64,000 bases of DNA from UBA4427 sp045106235. Lineage in GTDB: Bacteria > Myxococcota_A > UBA9160 > UBA4427. This document shows positions 16,408 to 26,068 of the stretch, piece after piece. The translations under genes and the position numbers were made by a program. The stretch lies in NCBI GenBank assembly GCA_045106235.1, contig JBGCEJ010000003.1, positions 1-64,000 of the forward strand. Direction: 5' to 3'. The notes beneath the pieces are model-generated. The model had not been told where the DNA came from. It did not search any database and was given only the letters and a program-made list of their open reading frames with translations. Every line of letters starts with the position of its first letter. Within the stretch, counting starts at the first letter, position 1.

Positions 16408-18556
16408 GCAGGGTTTCCACCGCATCGACATCGCTGAGACGGCGCCGCGCGCGGGTGGGTTGCGTGGCTGGGCCGACGCGAAAGGTCATGCCGAGTCCGC
16501 GCAGGCTTCGGAACGCGTCTTCATCGGTTTCATCGTCGCCGACATAGATGACGCGCATGAACTCCGACCAGCCGGGGCCGTAGCGTTCGCGAAGGATATG
16601 TAAGACCGCGTGGCCTTTATCCCAGCCGATCGGCGGCCGGGCTTCGACGGCACAGAGCGCGTCCCGGGCTTGGAAGCCCGCAGCCCGGATAAAACCGCGA
16701 GCGGCCTCCGCGACTTCTTCGTGATCTTCCGCGGCGGCTTCGCGAAAATGAAAGGTGATCGACGCCCCTTTCGCTTCGACCCAAGCGCCCGGGACCGTGA
16801 TGCCTTCGAGTTCCCGGGCGAGATCCTTCGCGCGGACTTCGTAGTGGGTGATATCGGGGTGGCGGTAGTCTTCAATGCCGGGCCCGCTGATCTCGAGACC
16901 GTGATTTCCGGCGAAGATGAGTTGGTCGCTCGGAATCAGCCTTTGGATATCGCTGCGTGCGCGCCCAGACACGATCGAGAGATCCGTATCTTCGCGTTCG
17001 ATACAGCGGTCGAGGACTGCGCGCATCGAATCTGAGAGTTTGACCATCGACGGATGGCTCGCAATCGGCGCCAAAGTCCCGTCGAAGTCCATAAAGACAG
17101 CGAGCGAACGCTCCCGGGCGAATGCGCTGAGCCAGCTCTGGAAATCTTCGGTGGCCACCGGCTTCATGGGCGCCGCCGGGCGTGCGGCTTGGGTCAGGAA
17201 ACCGTCGAGCCATTCGAGCAGGTTCTTTTTGCGCTCGCGTTTTTGTAACGCTCGGATCCGCGTTTCACGTTCGTCTTCCGACATCTCAAGCGCCTGTTTC
17301 AGGGCGTCGGCCACGGAGTCAATATTGTAGGGATTCACGCGGAGCGCCTCGCGCATGGTTTCCGCCGCACCCGCCATTCGCGAAAGCACGAGCACGCCGG
17401 GGGATTCGACCTGGCTCGCGACGAATTCTTTCGCGACGAGATTCATTCCGTCGCGGAGCGGCGTGACCAGGGCAACCGAGGCATCGCGGTAAAGCGCCGA
17501 GAGTCGGGCTGCGGGAATGGAGCGATGGATATACCGAATCGGTGTCCATGCGCTGGTGCCGAAGCGGCCGTTGATCCGGCCAACGAGCTCGTCGATTTCG
17601 CGCTTTAAGTCTTGGTATTCGGAGACCTGCTCCCGGGAAGGGACGGCGACTTGTACGAGGCTGACCTGACCGCGGAGGTCGCTATTGAGTTCGAGCAGTC
17701 GTTCGTAGGCGCGAATCCGCTCGGGAATGCCTTTCGTGTAGTCCAATCGGTCGACGCCGAGGATGATGCGTTCGCCGGTCGCCCGCCTGGGATGGGGGGC
17801 TTCTACGGCGCGGCGTTCGTACTCGTTGTAGTCGATGCCGAGGGGGAAGGCGCCGACGCGGACAAGTCGGTCACCGTGTTCGATTTCGCCCGCTTTTTCA
17901 TCGATACGGGAGCCCAGCAGGCGCTCGACGCAGTCCTCGAAGTTCTTCACGTACCCATCGCAATGAAAACCGATCAGGTCGCAGGCCAAGAGGCCGCGTA
18001 AAACGGCTCGGTAGGACGGCAGGATTCGGTAGACATCGAAGGGGGGGAAAGGGATATGCAGGAAGAACGCAATCCGCGCGTTCGGGCGGCGGCGGCGAAT
18101 CATTTCGGGGCAGAGCGCGAGGTGATAATCATGGATCCAAATCAGATCATCATCTTCGGCGACCTCGAGTACGGCGTCCGCAAAGCGTTGATTGACGGCT
18201 TCGTAGGTCTCCCAGTTGCGCCGATCCAGGCTCATGCGCCCCGGTAGCGAATGAAAAAGCGGCCAGAGCACGCCGTTCGCGAAGCCATGGTAATAGCGTT
18301 TGGCTTCGGTCGGAGAAAGCGTAACGGGATGAAGATCGTAGTGACTGCCTTCTACGGTGATCGTCTCGTCTGGCCGTAATTGAATCCCAGGCCAGCCGAT
18401 CCAGACGCCGCCGCGCGCCTGCATTGCCGGTTCCATCGCGGTGACAAGGCCGCCAGACGAAGGGTCAGCGCGAAGCTCGCCCCGACTTCGGCGAGCCGTG
18501 ATGGGAAGTCGGTTGCTGACGACGATGAGTCGGCCGGTCTTCACTTGAGATTCCAT
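16352..18556 (-). CDS. Fused trehalose-6-phosphate synthase/phosphatase
   Basis: 734 residues carrying both steps of trehalose synthesis. Residues of about 8-480 are an OtsA GT20 glycosyltransferase: VVSNRLPI, SSGGLVTA, WIHDYHL and GVDRLDYTKGIPERI are present. Residues of about 500-734 are an OtsB HAD phosphatase with FMDFDGTLAPIASHP, SGR and GDDETDEDAF. UDP-glucose plus glucose-6-phosphate gives trehalose-6-phosphate, then trehalose. Separate otsA and otsB genes are the commoner bacterial arrangement; this fusion is like TPS/TPP fusions in plants and some bacteria. Start at 18556 is chosen since the frame above it has no homology. It is divergent from the GH15 gene with a 32-base gap. Confidence 0.92.
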   Translation of the reverse strand: MESQVKTGRLIVVSNRLPITARRSRGELRADPSSGGLVTAMEPAMQARGGVWIGWPGIQLRPDETITVEGSHYDLHPVTLSPTEAKRYYHGFANGVLWPLFHSLPGRMSLDRRNWETYEAVNQRFADAVLEVAEDDDLIWIHDYHLALCPEMIRRRRPNARIAFFLHIPFPPFDVYRILPSYRAVLRGLLACDLIGFHCDGYVKNFEDCVERLLGSRIDEKAGEIEHGDRLVRVGAFPLGIDYNEYERRAVEAPHPRRATGERIILGVDRLDYTKGIPERIRAYERLLELNSDLRGQVSLVQVAVPSREQVSEYQDLKREIDELVGRINGRFGTSAWTPIRYIHRSIPAARLSALYRDASVALVTPLRDGMNLVAKEFVASQVESPGVLVLSRMAGAAETMREALRVNPYNIDSVADALKQALEMSEDERETRIRALQKRERKKNLLEWLDGFLTQAARPAAPMKPVATEDFQSWLSAFARERSLAVFMDFDGTLAPIASHPSMVKLSDSMRAVLDRCIEREDTDLSIVSGRARSDIQRLIPSDQLIFAGNHGLEISGPGIEDYRHPDITHYEVRAKDLARELEGITVPGAWVEAKGASITFHFREAAAEDHEEVAEAARGFIRAAGFQARDALCAVEARPPIGWDKGHAVLHILRERYGPGWSEFMRVIYVGDDETDEDAFRSLRGLGMTFRVGPATQPTRARRRLSDVDAVETLLNWIAARPSGPASRALHR

Positions 18557-18588
18557 AGAGTGACTATACAGTGGGTTAAGGGGGAAAA

Positions 18589-20427
18589 ATGAGCCGACAA
18601 GCAACACTTGAATTGGCAGTGATTGGAAACGGATCCTGGGCGGGGTTGATCGATGATCGTGCGCGCCTGGTCTGGGCCTGTTTGCCACGCTTCGACTCTG
18701 ATCCCGTCTTCTCGGCGCTGCTGGATGGCGACCTGAGAGACGAGGGCACGTTTTCCGTTGAGATTGAAGATTTCGATCGGAGTGAACAGCGCTACGACCC
18801 GAATACCGCCATTGTGCGAACGGTCCTACACGATAAGAAAGGGGGCGCGGTCGAGGTGTGCGATTTTGCGCCCAGGTTCGCCAACTTCGAGCGCTCCTAC
18901 CGGCCGACGATGATGATGCGGACGGTCAAGCCGTTGTCTGGGGCGCCACGGGTTCGGATCGTGATCAAGCCGCGGGCGGACTATGGCCAGGAGCCGGCGC
19001 GCACAACGCGCGGGTCCAACCATATTCGCTACATCACGCCGGGGATTACGCTTCGCCTAACAACGGACGCGCCGCTTTCCTATATCGAAGACGCGACGCC
19101 TTTCGTCTTGAGCGAGCCCATCCACCTCGTGCTCGGGCCGGACGAGACCTGGAAGAGTCCGATTGCGCGGACCGTCGAAGAATACGAGGAACGAACGCGA
19201 TCGTATTGGGTCGAATGGGCGCGGGGGCTTTCGATCCCCTTTGAGTGGCAAGATGAAGTCATTCGCGCCGCGATCACCCTTCAGCTCTGTCATTTCGAGG
19301 AGACCGGCGCGATTGTCGCAGCGCTCACGACCTCGATCCCCGAACACTCCGGCTCGGAACGAAACTGGGACTACCGCTTCTGCTGGCTGCGCGATGCCTA
19401 TTTCGTGATCCATGCGCTGAACCGCTTGGGCGCGACGGGGACGATGGAGAGCTATCTCGGCTATCTGACGAATCTGATCGCCGGCGCCGATAGCGACGGG
19501 GGATTGCAGCCCGTCTATGGCATCGGCCTCGAACAAGCACTCATCGAACGTTTCGAAACTGCGCTCAGTGGCTACCGCGGGATGGGCCCCGTGCGCGTGG
19601 GTAACCAGGCGCATGAACATATTCAGAACGATGTATATGGCTCTGCTGTTTTGGCGGCGACCCAGGCGTTCTTTGATTCGCGTCTGCTGCATCCGGCAAG
19701 CGAGCGGCTCTTCGAGCTCCTCGAAGTGATGGGCGAGCAGTCGGTTCGCGTCTGGAACACGCCGGACGCCGGGCTATGGGAGCTGCGCAACCGAGACGGG
19801 GTACATACTTTTTCAGCGGTGATGTGTTGGGCGGCTTGTGACCGGTTGGCTGGGATCGCAGACCGTTTGGAGCGCAAAGACCGGGCTGTGTATTGGCGTT
19901 CCGAAGCGGATCAGATGCGAGCCGAGATCGATCGGCGCGCGGAAGGTCCCGAGGTGATCTCCTACGCTGCAGGTGAGGACGGAACGGAGGGCGGATCCGC
20001 TCGCCCCTTCGTTGCGACGTTTGGCGGCGATGAGACGGATGCGTCGCTTCTTCTTCTCGAGCAGTTGGGATTCGTGGACGCGCGAGATCCACGCTACCTC
20101 GCGACGGTTGCTGCGGTAGAGAAGGATCTGCTTGTCGGGGACTATCTCTATCGATACAAGGTGCCTGACGATTTTGGCGTTCCCGAGACGGCCTTCAACA
20201 TCTGTACGTTTTGGTACATCGATGCGCTTGCGGCGATCGGGCGAAGCAAGGAGGCGCGACGGCTCTTTGAGAACATGCTCTCGAAGCGCAACGCCGTTGG
20301 GCTCTTGTCAGAAGATCTGGATACGAAGACGGGAGAGCTTTGGGGGAATTTTCCGCAAACCTATTCCATGGTGGGTTTGATCAACTCGGCGATGCGTCTC
20401 TCGAAGTCTTGGGAGGACGCGTTCTAG
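18589..20427 (+). CDS. GH15 glucoamylase/trehalase family protein
   Basis: 612-residue glycoside hydrolase family 15 enzyme: an N-terminal beta-sandwich (GNGSWAGLIDDRARLVWACLPRFDS) and a C-terminal alpha/alpha barrel. FCWLRDAYFV and NDVYGSAVLA line the substrate pocket. GLWELRNRDG holds the likely catalytic acid Glu and GLLSEDLDTKTGELWGNFPQ the catalytic base Glu. Some bacterial and archaeal enzymes of this type are trehalases, and the divergent trehalose-6-phosphate synthase/phosphatase makes trehalose a reasonable substrate here; maltose or starch fragments remain possible. No signal peptide, so cytoplasmic. Confidence 0.9.
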   Translation: MSRQATLELAVIGNGSWAGLIDDRARLVWACLPRFDSDPVFSALLDGDLRDEGTFSVEIEDFDRSEQRYDPNTAIVRTVLHDKKGGAVEVCDFAPRFANFERSYRPTMMMRTVKPLSGAPRVRIVIKPRADYGQEPARTTRGSNHIRYITPGITLRLTTDAPLSYIEDATPFVLSEPIHLVLGPDETWKSPIARTVEEYEERTRSYWVEWARGLSIPFEWQDEVIRAAITLQLCHFEETGAIVAALTTSIPEHSGSERNWDYRFCWLRDAYFVIHALNRLGATGTMESYLGYLTNLIAGADSDGGLQPVYGIGLEQALIERFETALSGYRGMGPVRVGNQAHEHIQNDVYGSAVLAATQAFFDSRLLHPASERLFELLEVMGEQSVRVWNTPDAGLWELRNRDGVHTFSAVMCWAACDRLAGIADRLERKDRAVYWRSEADQMRAEIDRRAEGPEVISYAAGEDGTEGGSARPFVATFGGDETDASLLLLEQLGFVDARDPRYLATVAAVEKDLLVGDYLYRYKVPDDFGVPETAFNICTFWYIDALAAIGRSKEARRLFENMLSKRNAVGLLSEDLDTKTGELWGNFPQTYSMVGLINSAMRLSKSWEDAF

Positions 20428-20562
20428 CCCATTTCTGAGCCTGGCTGATTGTTCTGCTGGCTGGAAGTTCTGGAAATCGACTAGTATGGGCAGATTCGGA
20501 ATCAGGTCGTCTTCGGCTTGGGTTTCGCTGTCTTTGCCTACTTTCGCGGAGTCCAGAAGACT

Positions 20563-22107
20563 ATGAATGGAGCTGAGAGCCTTGTCGCTTCCCTCGTGCG
20601 TGCGGGGGTCGAGGTCTGCTTTACGAACCCGGGTACATCCGAGATGCATTTCGTGGCCGCGCTGGATCGCGTACCTGGAATGCGCGGTGTTTTGGGGCTC
20701 TTCGAAGGGGTTGTGACCGGTGCGGCCGATGGGTATGGGCGGATGGCGGGCAAGCCGGCGTCGACGCTGCTCCATCTTGGTCCGGGGCTCGCGAACGGGC
20801 TCGCGAACCTGCATAACGCGAAGCGCGCCGCGACGCCGATCGTGAATATCGTGGGCGACCACGCGACGGATCATCTCCGCTATGACGCGCCGCTCACTTC
20901 GGATATTCGTGGTTTTGCTTCGCCGGTTTCGGATTGGATCCACACGTCCATGAGCGCCCGGGAAGTGGCGGGGGACGGAATGCGCGCGGTGGCGGCGGCC
21001 AGTCGTGCGCCCGGCGGGATCGCGACGCTGATTCTCCCTGCAGATACGGCTTGGACCGAAGCGAATGGACTGGCGACGCCGATTCCGCCAGAAATGCCCG
21101 TACGCCCGGCGGGCGAGACGATTGACGCGGTTGCGGGCGTTCTTCGTTCGGGGCGAAGAGTCGCGCTTCTCTTGCGGGGCGCGGCGCTCCGCCGTGAAGG
21201 GCTTGAGGCCGCGGGGCGACTCGCAGAAAAAACCGGCGCCCGACTGTTATGCGATACTTTCCCGCCGCGGATCGAACGCGGCGCGGGCATCGTTCCCGTC
21301 GAGCGAATTCCGTATTTCGCGGAGCAGGCGACGGAGACGCTGAAGGAGATCGACGATCTGATTCTGGTGGGCTCGAAGCCTCCTGTTTCGTTCTTTGCGT
21401 ACCCCGGGAAAGATAGCTGGCTATCGCCGCCGGACTGCGCCTTTCATGTCCTCGCGCATCCGCATGAAGACGGAATTTCGGCGCTCGAGGATTTGGCCAG
21501 CGCCGTGGGGAGTGCGAATGCGCCGACCTTGCGAGCCGAACGGGCCGAGAATTTGCCGGGGCCGGACGATGCGCTGAATTCATTTAGCGTCGGACAGATT
21601 CTCGGGGCGATGCTGCCGGAAGGGGCGGTCGTGGTTGATGACGGGGCGACGTCGGGGATTGGGTCTTATATGGCACTCGGAACCGCCGCGCCGCATAACT
21701 ACCTTTCACTCACAGGCGGAGCGATTGGCATCGGGTTGCCCATGGCCGTAGGGGCGGCCGTCGCATGTCCCGACGACAAAGTGGTCGTCCTTGAAGGAGA
21801 CGGCAGCGGGATGTATACCGCGCAGGCGCTTTGGACGATGGCGCGAGAACGACAGGATATTGTGAGTATCGTGTTTGCGAATCGTTCCTACGCGATCTTG
21901 AATCTCGAGATGCAAAGGGTGGGTGCGGACCCTGGGAAGCAGGCCCAGGCGATGCTGTCTCTCGATGACCCGGCTGTGAACTGGACGGACCTCGCCCGGT
22001 CGATGGGGGTTGAAGCCAGTCGAGCGACGAACGTCTCCGAGTTCAAAGACCAATTGCGCTCTGCGATGAACACGCGCGGACCGCGCTTGATTGAGGTGAT
22101 GATCTAG
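20563..22107 (+). CDS. Thiamine-diphosphate enzyme, acetolactate synthase/benzoylformate decarboxylase-like
   Basis: 514-residue ThDP-dependent enzyme. The activating Glu is in LGLFEGVVTGAADGYGRM (about residue 48), and the ThDP/Mg motif is GDGSGMYTAQALWTMARERQ followed by ANRSY. It lacks the strict sequence features of biosynthetic IlvB and is shorter, as are decarboxylases that act on 2-keto acids. The FMN-dependent 2-hydroxyacid dehydrogenase follows 74 bases later, so the pair could oxidise a 2-hydroxy acid and then decarboxylate the keto acid, like the mandelate pathway. That is inference; the substrate is not visible. Start at 20563 fits homology. Confidence 0.85.
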   Translation: MNGAESLVASLVRAGVEVCFTNPGTSEMHFVAALDRVPGMRGVLGLFEGVVTGAADGYGRMAGKPASTLLHLGPGLANGLANLHNAKRAATPIVNIVGDHATDHLRYDAPLTSDIRGFASPVSDWIHTSMSAREVAGDGMRAVAAASRAPGGIATLILPADTAWTEANGLATPIPPEMPVRPAGETIDAVAGVLRSGRRVALLLRGAALRREGLEAAGRLAEKTGARLLCDTFPPRIERGAGIVPVERIPYFAEQATETLKEIDDLILVGSKPPVSFFAYPGKDSWLSPPDCAFHVLAHPHEDGISALEDLASAVGSANAPTLRAERAENLPGPDDALNSFSVGQILGAMLPEGAVVVDDGATSGIGSYMALGTAAPHNYLSLTGGAIGIGLPMAVGAAVACPDDKVVVLEGDGSGMYTAQALWTMARERQDIVSIVFANRSYAILNLEMQRVGADPGKQAQAMLSLDDPAVNWTDLARSMGVEASRATNVSEFKDQLRSAMNTRGPRLIEVMI

Positions 22108-22181
22108 TCGCCCCACTCGGCTGAGCCACTCGGGTTGCTCGAGCCGTTCGCATCGCTGGCGTCAGGAAGAGAAGGTCTGAG

Positions 22182-23378
22182 ATGAGTATTTACGATGTGA
22201 CCCCCATGAGTGTCGAGGACTACCGTAAACGCGCGAAGCGGCGGCTGCCGCGTTTTCTTTTCGACTACATCGAGGGTGCGGCGAATAGCGAAGACTCTGC
22301 TGCGGATAACGAGAGCGATTTTCGGCGTTTTCGTTTGAAGCAGCGTGTTTTGCGGAATGTCGAGGGGGTCAGCACGCAATCGACTCTGCTTGGCCGCGAC
22401 GTAAAGATGCCGATGGCGATTGCGCCCGTTGGAATGGCAGGAATGTTCGGTCGACGCGGCGAAGTGCAGGGCGCGCGGGCAGCCGCACGGGCCGGGATTC
22501 CGTTTACAACTTCGACCGTTGGGATTTGTCCGATTGAAGAGGTCGCGGCGGCGACGCAGGATCCGGCGTGGTTCCAGCTCTACATGCTTCGCGACCGAGA
22601 ACTCGTGGAGGAGATGCTCAGCCGGGCTGAGACCGCGGGCTGCGATACCTTGGTTTTTACGATCGACTTGGCCGTCGCGGGCATGCGGCTCCGTGACTAC
22701 CGGAACGGCATGCTGGGCGGAGGTCTGGCCGGAAAACTGTCACAGTTGGCTCAATTCGTGACGAGCCCGGTCTGGGCCGTCGATGTTGGCTTGAAGGGCA
22801 AGCCCCATACCTTCGGGAATTTGAGCCATGCGGTCGCCAACCCGAATGATTTGACCGACTACAAAGCCTTCGTCGATTCTCAGTTCGATCCGACCGTGAC
22901 CTGGGAAGATATCGAATGGCTTCGCGGGCGCTGGAAAGGGAAGCTCGTGCTGAAGGGGCTGCTTGAAGCCGACGACGCCCGGGCGGCGGTAGAGGTCGGC
23001 GCCGATGGGCTCATCGTTTCCAATCACGGGGGGCGGCAGTTGGACGGCGTGGCTTCGCCGATTATGAAGCTGCCGGAGGTTGCTGCTGAGGTTGGAGGCG
23101 AGATCGAGATCTTGCTGGATGGCGGGGTGCGGAGTGGGATCGATGTTGCCAAGGCCCTGGCCCTGGGTGCCCAGGGCGTGTTGATCGGGCGGCCTTGGGT
23201 TTATGCCATGGCCAGCCGGGGTGAAACGGGCCTAACGAATCTGCTTGACCTCTTTCAGCAAGAACTCGCGATCGCGATGGCCTTGATGGGGATCAAGGAC
23301 ATGAAAGACTTCTCGTCAGATGTGATCGAGCGGGCCTCTATCGACGCCTCTATCGACGCCTCTTTCGCCGCTTATTAG
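22182..23378 (+). CDS. FMN-dependent 2-hydroxyacid (L-lactate-type) dehydrogenase
   Basis: 398-residue enzyme of the LldD/glycolate oxidase/mandelate dehydrogenase family. DYIEGAAN begins the FMN barrel, WFQLYML carries the substrate Tyr, VFTIDL the Thr/Asp pair, VLKGLL the flavin Lys, IVSNHGGRQLDG the catalytic His and Arg, and LLDGGVRSGIDVAKALALGA the phosphate site. It oxidises an L-2-hydroxy acid, passing electrons to quinone or oxygen. The C-terminus ends in a short in-frame repeat (IDASIDAS) from a 12-base direct repeat at about 23337-23360. Likely operon with the ThDP gene upstream. Confidence 0.9.
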   Translation: MSIYDVTPMSVEDYRKRAKRRLPRFLFDYIEGAANSEDSAADNESDFRRFRLKQRVLRNVEGVSTQSTLLGRDVKMPMAIAPVGMAGMFGRRGEVQGARAAARAGIPFTTSTVGICPIEEVAAATQDPAWFQLYMLRDRELVEEMLSRAETAGCDTLVFTIDLAVAGMRLRDYRNGMLGGGLAGKLSQLAQFVTSPVWAVDVGLKGKPHTFGNLSHAVANPNDLTDYKAFVDSQFDPTVTWEDIEWLRGRWKGKLVLKGLLEADDARAAVEVGADGLIVSNHGGRQLDGVASPIMKLPEVAAEVGGEIEILLDGGVRSGIDVAKALALGAQGVLIGRPWVYAMASRGETGLTNLLDLFQQELAIAMALMGIKDMKDFSSDVIERASIDASIDASFAAY

Positions 23379-23406
23379 CGATCTCTCGCCGGCCCGCTCG
23401 CGCGAT

Positions 23407-24045
23407 CTAGTCCTCGTTGGGGAAATCGTAGACGAAGATATCGTGGGGGAGCTGCTCGGGGTCGATCTTGGTGACTTGGTTCAGGAAGCCCGTTTCGATG
23501 TCGTAGTTCCAGCCGTGGATCATGGGGCGCTGGTTTCGCTTCCAAGCGAGCTGGACGAAGGACAGCTCGGCAAGGTGATGGACCTGCTCCTTCACGTTGA
23601 GCTCGATCAGCCGGTTGTAGCGGGCTGTTTCCTCCATCGCGTCGAGCTCTTTCGCATGAAGTCGGTACACATCTTTCAAATGGCGCAGCCATTTATTGAT
23701 TAAGCCGAGATGGTTCTTCGACATTGCGGCCTTGACCCCGCCGCAGTTCGTATGGCCACAGACGATGATGTGCTTCACGTGAAGCACTTCGACGGCGTAC
23801 TGAACGACGCTCAGCATATTGAAGTCGGTGTGGACGACCTGGTTCGCGATATTGCGATGGACGAAGAGTTCACCCGGTTCAGCGCCGGTGATGTCTTCCG
23901 CGGGCACGCGGCTGTCGGAGCAGCCAATCCAGAGGTAGTTCGGCTTCTGGTCGCCTGATGTGCGTACGAAAAAGTCGGGGTTGGTTTCGAGGTTGTCGGC
24001 TACCCAAGACTTATTGTTTTGCAGTAGTAGTTCGTACGACTTCAT
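23407..24045 (-). CDS. Beta-carbonic anhydrase
   Basis: 212-residue beta-class carbonic anhydrase: CO2 + H2O to bicarbonate + H+. Zinc ligands are Cys in WIGCSDSRVPAE (with the Asp-Arg dyad) and His/Cys in HIIVCGHTNCGG. It is strongly similar over its whole length to the second copy at 41617 (shared blocks such as GELFVHRNIAN, HTDFNMLSVVQYAVEVL, HLGLINKWLRHLKD, LPHDIFVYDFP). Start 24045 has GGAGATTC upstream. Stands alone, convergent with the dehydrogenase gene. Confidence 0.95.
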   Translation of the reverse strand: MKSYELLLQNNKSWVADNLETNPDFFVRTSGDQKPNYLWIGCSDSRVPAEDITGAEPGELFVHRNIANQVVHTDFNMLSVVQYAVEVLHVKHIIVCGHTNCGGVKAAMSKNHLGLINKWLRHLKDVYRLHAKELDAMEETARYNRLIELNVKEQVHHLAELSFVQLAWKRNQRPMIHGWNYDIETGFLNQVTKIDPEQLPHDIFVYDFPNED

Positions 24046-24379
24046 TTTGAGAATCTCCTGATCGCGGGCCCTGGCGTACAACACTGAGTGGGCCGCTCAT
24101 TGTGCGGGTCGGACCCCTGGGGTCCATGTCGGAGAGGATACAGGCTCCGCAGGAAGACGCGAAGTGGTCTGACGTGAATTCTCCGCGGCGGAGGGATCTG
24201 GCCGGGCGATGGTGGCGGGGTGAGCGGCGGCGCTGGAGTGGACGACTCCGGGATGTGCCGGGGGCTCCATGCGGTGGATCCGGGATTGACGATCGAGTCC
24301 TCGGCGACTTAACGTTTTATCATGCTGATGTGAACCCTGATTTTGAAGCCCACGCCGCTCTGCGGAAGGAGACGCCCCT
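24046..24379. other. Intergenic region, nothing coding recognised
   Basis: Divergent promoter region between the carbonic anhydrase and the ceramidase-like gene. It holds one perfect 15-base palindrome, GGACCCC-T-GGGGTCC at 24111-24125, which could be an operator or chance in high-GC DNA. No frame shows homology. A locally AT-rich stretch TTAACGTTTTATCATG at about 24309-24324 could hold a promoter. Confidence 0.4.
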
Positions 24380-26065
24380 ATGGAACCAGAACCTCAAGCT
24401 GAACTTCTCTCGGAATCGATCAACGCGCGTTCGCGCGAAGGGGGGCGCCGCCGAGGAGCCGCGCGCCGCGGCTGGCTGGTCGCCGTCGCGGTCGCATCGC
24501 TGGCTTTGATGGGCGTTCGTTGCCCGGTCGACGGTCCGCTGCGCGCGGGTGTTTGTTCTGTCGACATCACGCCGATCAGTCCGAGTCTGCTCGACGAATA
24601 CGAGTCGACCTTCGGCGTTTCGGGCGCGGTCAACCACACCGATCCCGTCTACATCGCCGGCTTCGGGAATGACCGACAGGCAACCGGGTACAACGATCAG
24701 ATTTGGGCGCGTGGAACCGTCGTCGACGGCTCAGACGGTCGCGTCGCGATCGTCTCGGTCGACCTGATCGGCTACTTCAATGCGGAGGTCGAGACGATTC
24801 GGTCGCTGATCGATCCCGACGCGGGGATCGACTACGTCGTCGTTTCCAGCACGCATCAGCATGAAGGTCCGGATACCCTCGGTATTTGGGGACCCGATGC
24901 AACGACTTCTGGAATCGACTTCGGGTATCTGGATTTTGTGAATCAGTCCGTGGCGGACTGCATTAACGATGCCGTCGACAATATGCAGCCGGCACGTGTG
25001 AAGTACGCCAAGACAGACGGCGAAGGCCTCTCGCTCGGACTGGACCCGGAGGATGACGGCTTCGGTGTGGCCGATAGCCGAGTCCTCGTCGATGACGATT
25101 TGCTGGCTCCGGAAACAGAAGGTCGGATCATCGACCCGCGACTTTCCATCATGCAGATCACCGAGCATCAAGAACCCTTTGCTCCCCTCGCGACGCTGGT
25201 GAATTTTGCGAGCCATCCCGAAGCGCTGGGTAGCGACAATACGCTGATCACCTCCGACTTCCCTCACTATGCCCGTGAGCGGATCGAAGAGCTGGGTGGC
25301 GGACTCGCAATTTGGGTCAGCGGCGCCGTTGGCGTATTGCAGGGCCCCTTGCGACTCGATGTCGAAGATCCGGATACGGGGCTTCCTGCCCCGCGCCGGA
25401 CCTACCGATGGGCCGAAGTGCATGGCCAGCAGCTCGCAGATCGAGTGATGGAGTCGATTCCACAGGACAAGCGCGGCATGCGCCAGGTGCGCGTTGAAGC
25501 GGCGGAGCCGGAGCGCGTCTTTCTTCCGCTTGCGAATCCCTATTTCCGGTTCTTTATCGGGATTGGCGTGTTGCCCTCCGGCTTGTTCACCGCAGGCGAA
25601 CTCGACGATTCTGTCGGCTTCCCCTTTCCGGCTCCTTTCGACGTGATTCCCCAGGCTTTGGGTGAAGATCTGGGAACCGAGGTTGGCGCCTTCCGAATCG
25701 GTGAAGGAAGTTTCGTGGTGGTTCCGAGCGAACTGGATCCGCAGATCGGCGAGGCGTATCGCGAGCTGATGAGCGGCTCGGAGCATACGTTCATCATCGG
25801 CCTTGGGAACGATGAAGTGGGCTACCAGCTTCCCGCAGAGAAATGGGATGATTCGTGCCATGCGTGTGCGCCGTTCGTGTTAGGCGGAGTGCCCGAATTC
25901 TGCCCGCTCTTTCCGAATATCAACTGCGACACCATTTTTCAGAACAACGTCGGGCAACAAGTTGATCCGGAAATTTCAGCTTCGGTCGAGCCCATGCTCG
26001 AGCGGCTTCACGATCCGAACCGCATCGTGAAGAATGCACGTGACAAGCTGAACGAAACGCTCTGA
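24380..26065 (+). CDS. Neutral/alkaline ceramidase-like protein, membrane-anchored or secreted
   Basis: 561 residues. After a basic stretch the segment WLVAVAVASLALMGVRC (about residues 31-47) is a signal sequence ending in a possible lipobox Cys. The body resembles neutral/alkaline non-lysosomal ceramidases: GVCSVDITPIS, GFGNDRQATGYND, VSSTHQHEGPDT (zinc His pair), NFASHPEALGS, and the late GLGNDEVGYQLP. The domain hydrolyses ceramide to sphingosine and fatty acid in the best-known members; many bacterial homologues have other or unknown substrates. Genes for a HEAT-repeat protein (3-base gap) and a lipoprotein follow in the same direction. Confidence 0.82.
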   Translation: MEPEPQAELLSESINARSREGGRRRGAARRGWLVAVAVASLALMGVRCPVDGPLRAGVCSVDITPISPSLLDEYESTFGVSGAVNHTDPVYIAGFGNDRQATGYNDQIWARGTVVDGSDGRVAIVSVDLIGYFNAEVETIRSLIDPDAGIDYVVVSSTHQHEGPDTLGIWGPDATTSGIDFGYLDFVNQSVADCINDAVDNMQPARVKYAKTDGEGLSLGLDPEDDGFGVADSRVLVDDDLLAPETEGRIIDPRLSIMQITEHQEPFAPLATLVNFASHPEALGSDNTLITSDFPHYARERIEELGGGLAIWVSGAVGVLQGPLRLDVEDPDTGLPAPRRTYRWAEVHGQQLADRVMESIPQDKRGMRQVRVEAAEPERVFLPLANPYFRFFIGIGVLPSGLFTAGELDDSVGFPFPAPFDVIPQALGEDLGTEVGAFRIGEGSFVVVPSELDPQIGEAYRELMSGSEHTFIIGLGNDEVGYQLPAEKWDDSCHACAPFVLGGVPEFCPLFPNINCDTIFQNNVGQQVDPEISASVEPMLERLHDPNRIVKNARDKLNETL

Positions 26066-26068
26066 TCG

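Noticed and set aside
24731..25861. 376-residue minus-strand frame opposite the ceramidase-like gene
   Set aside because: It is antisense to a well-supported gene, has no family features, and arises from GC-rich codon bias.
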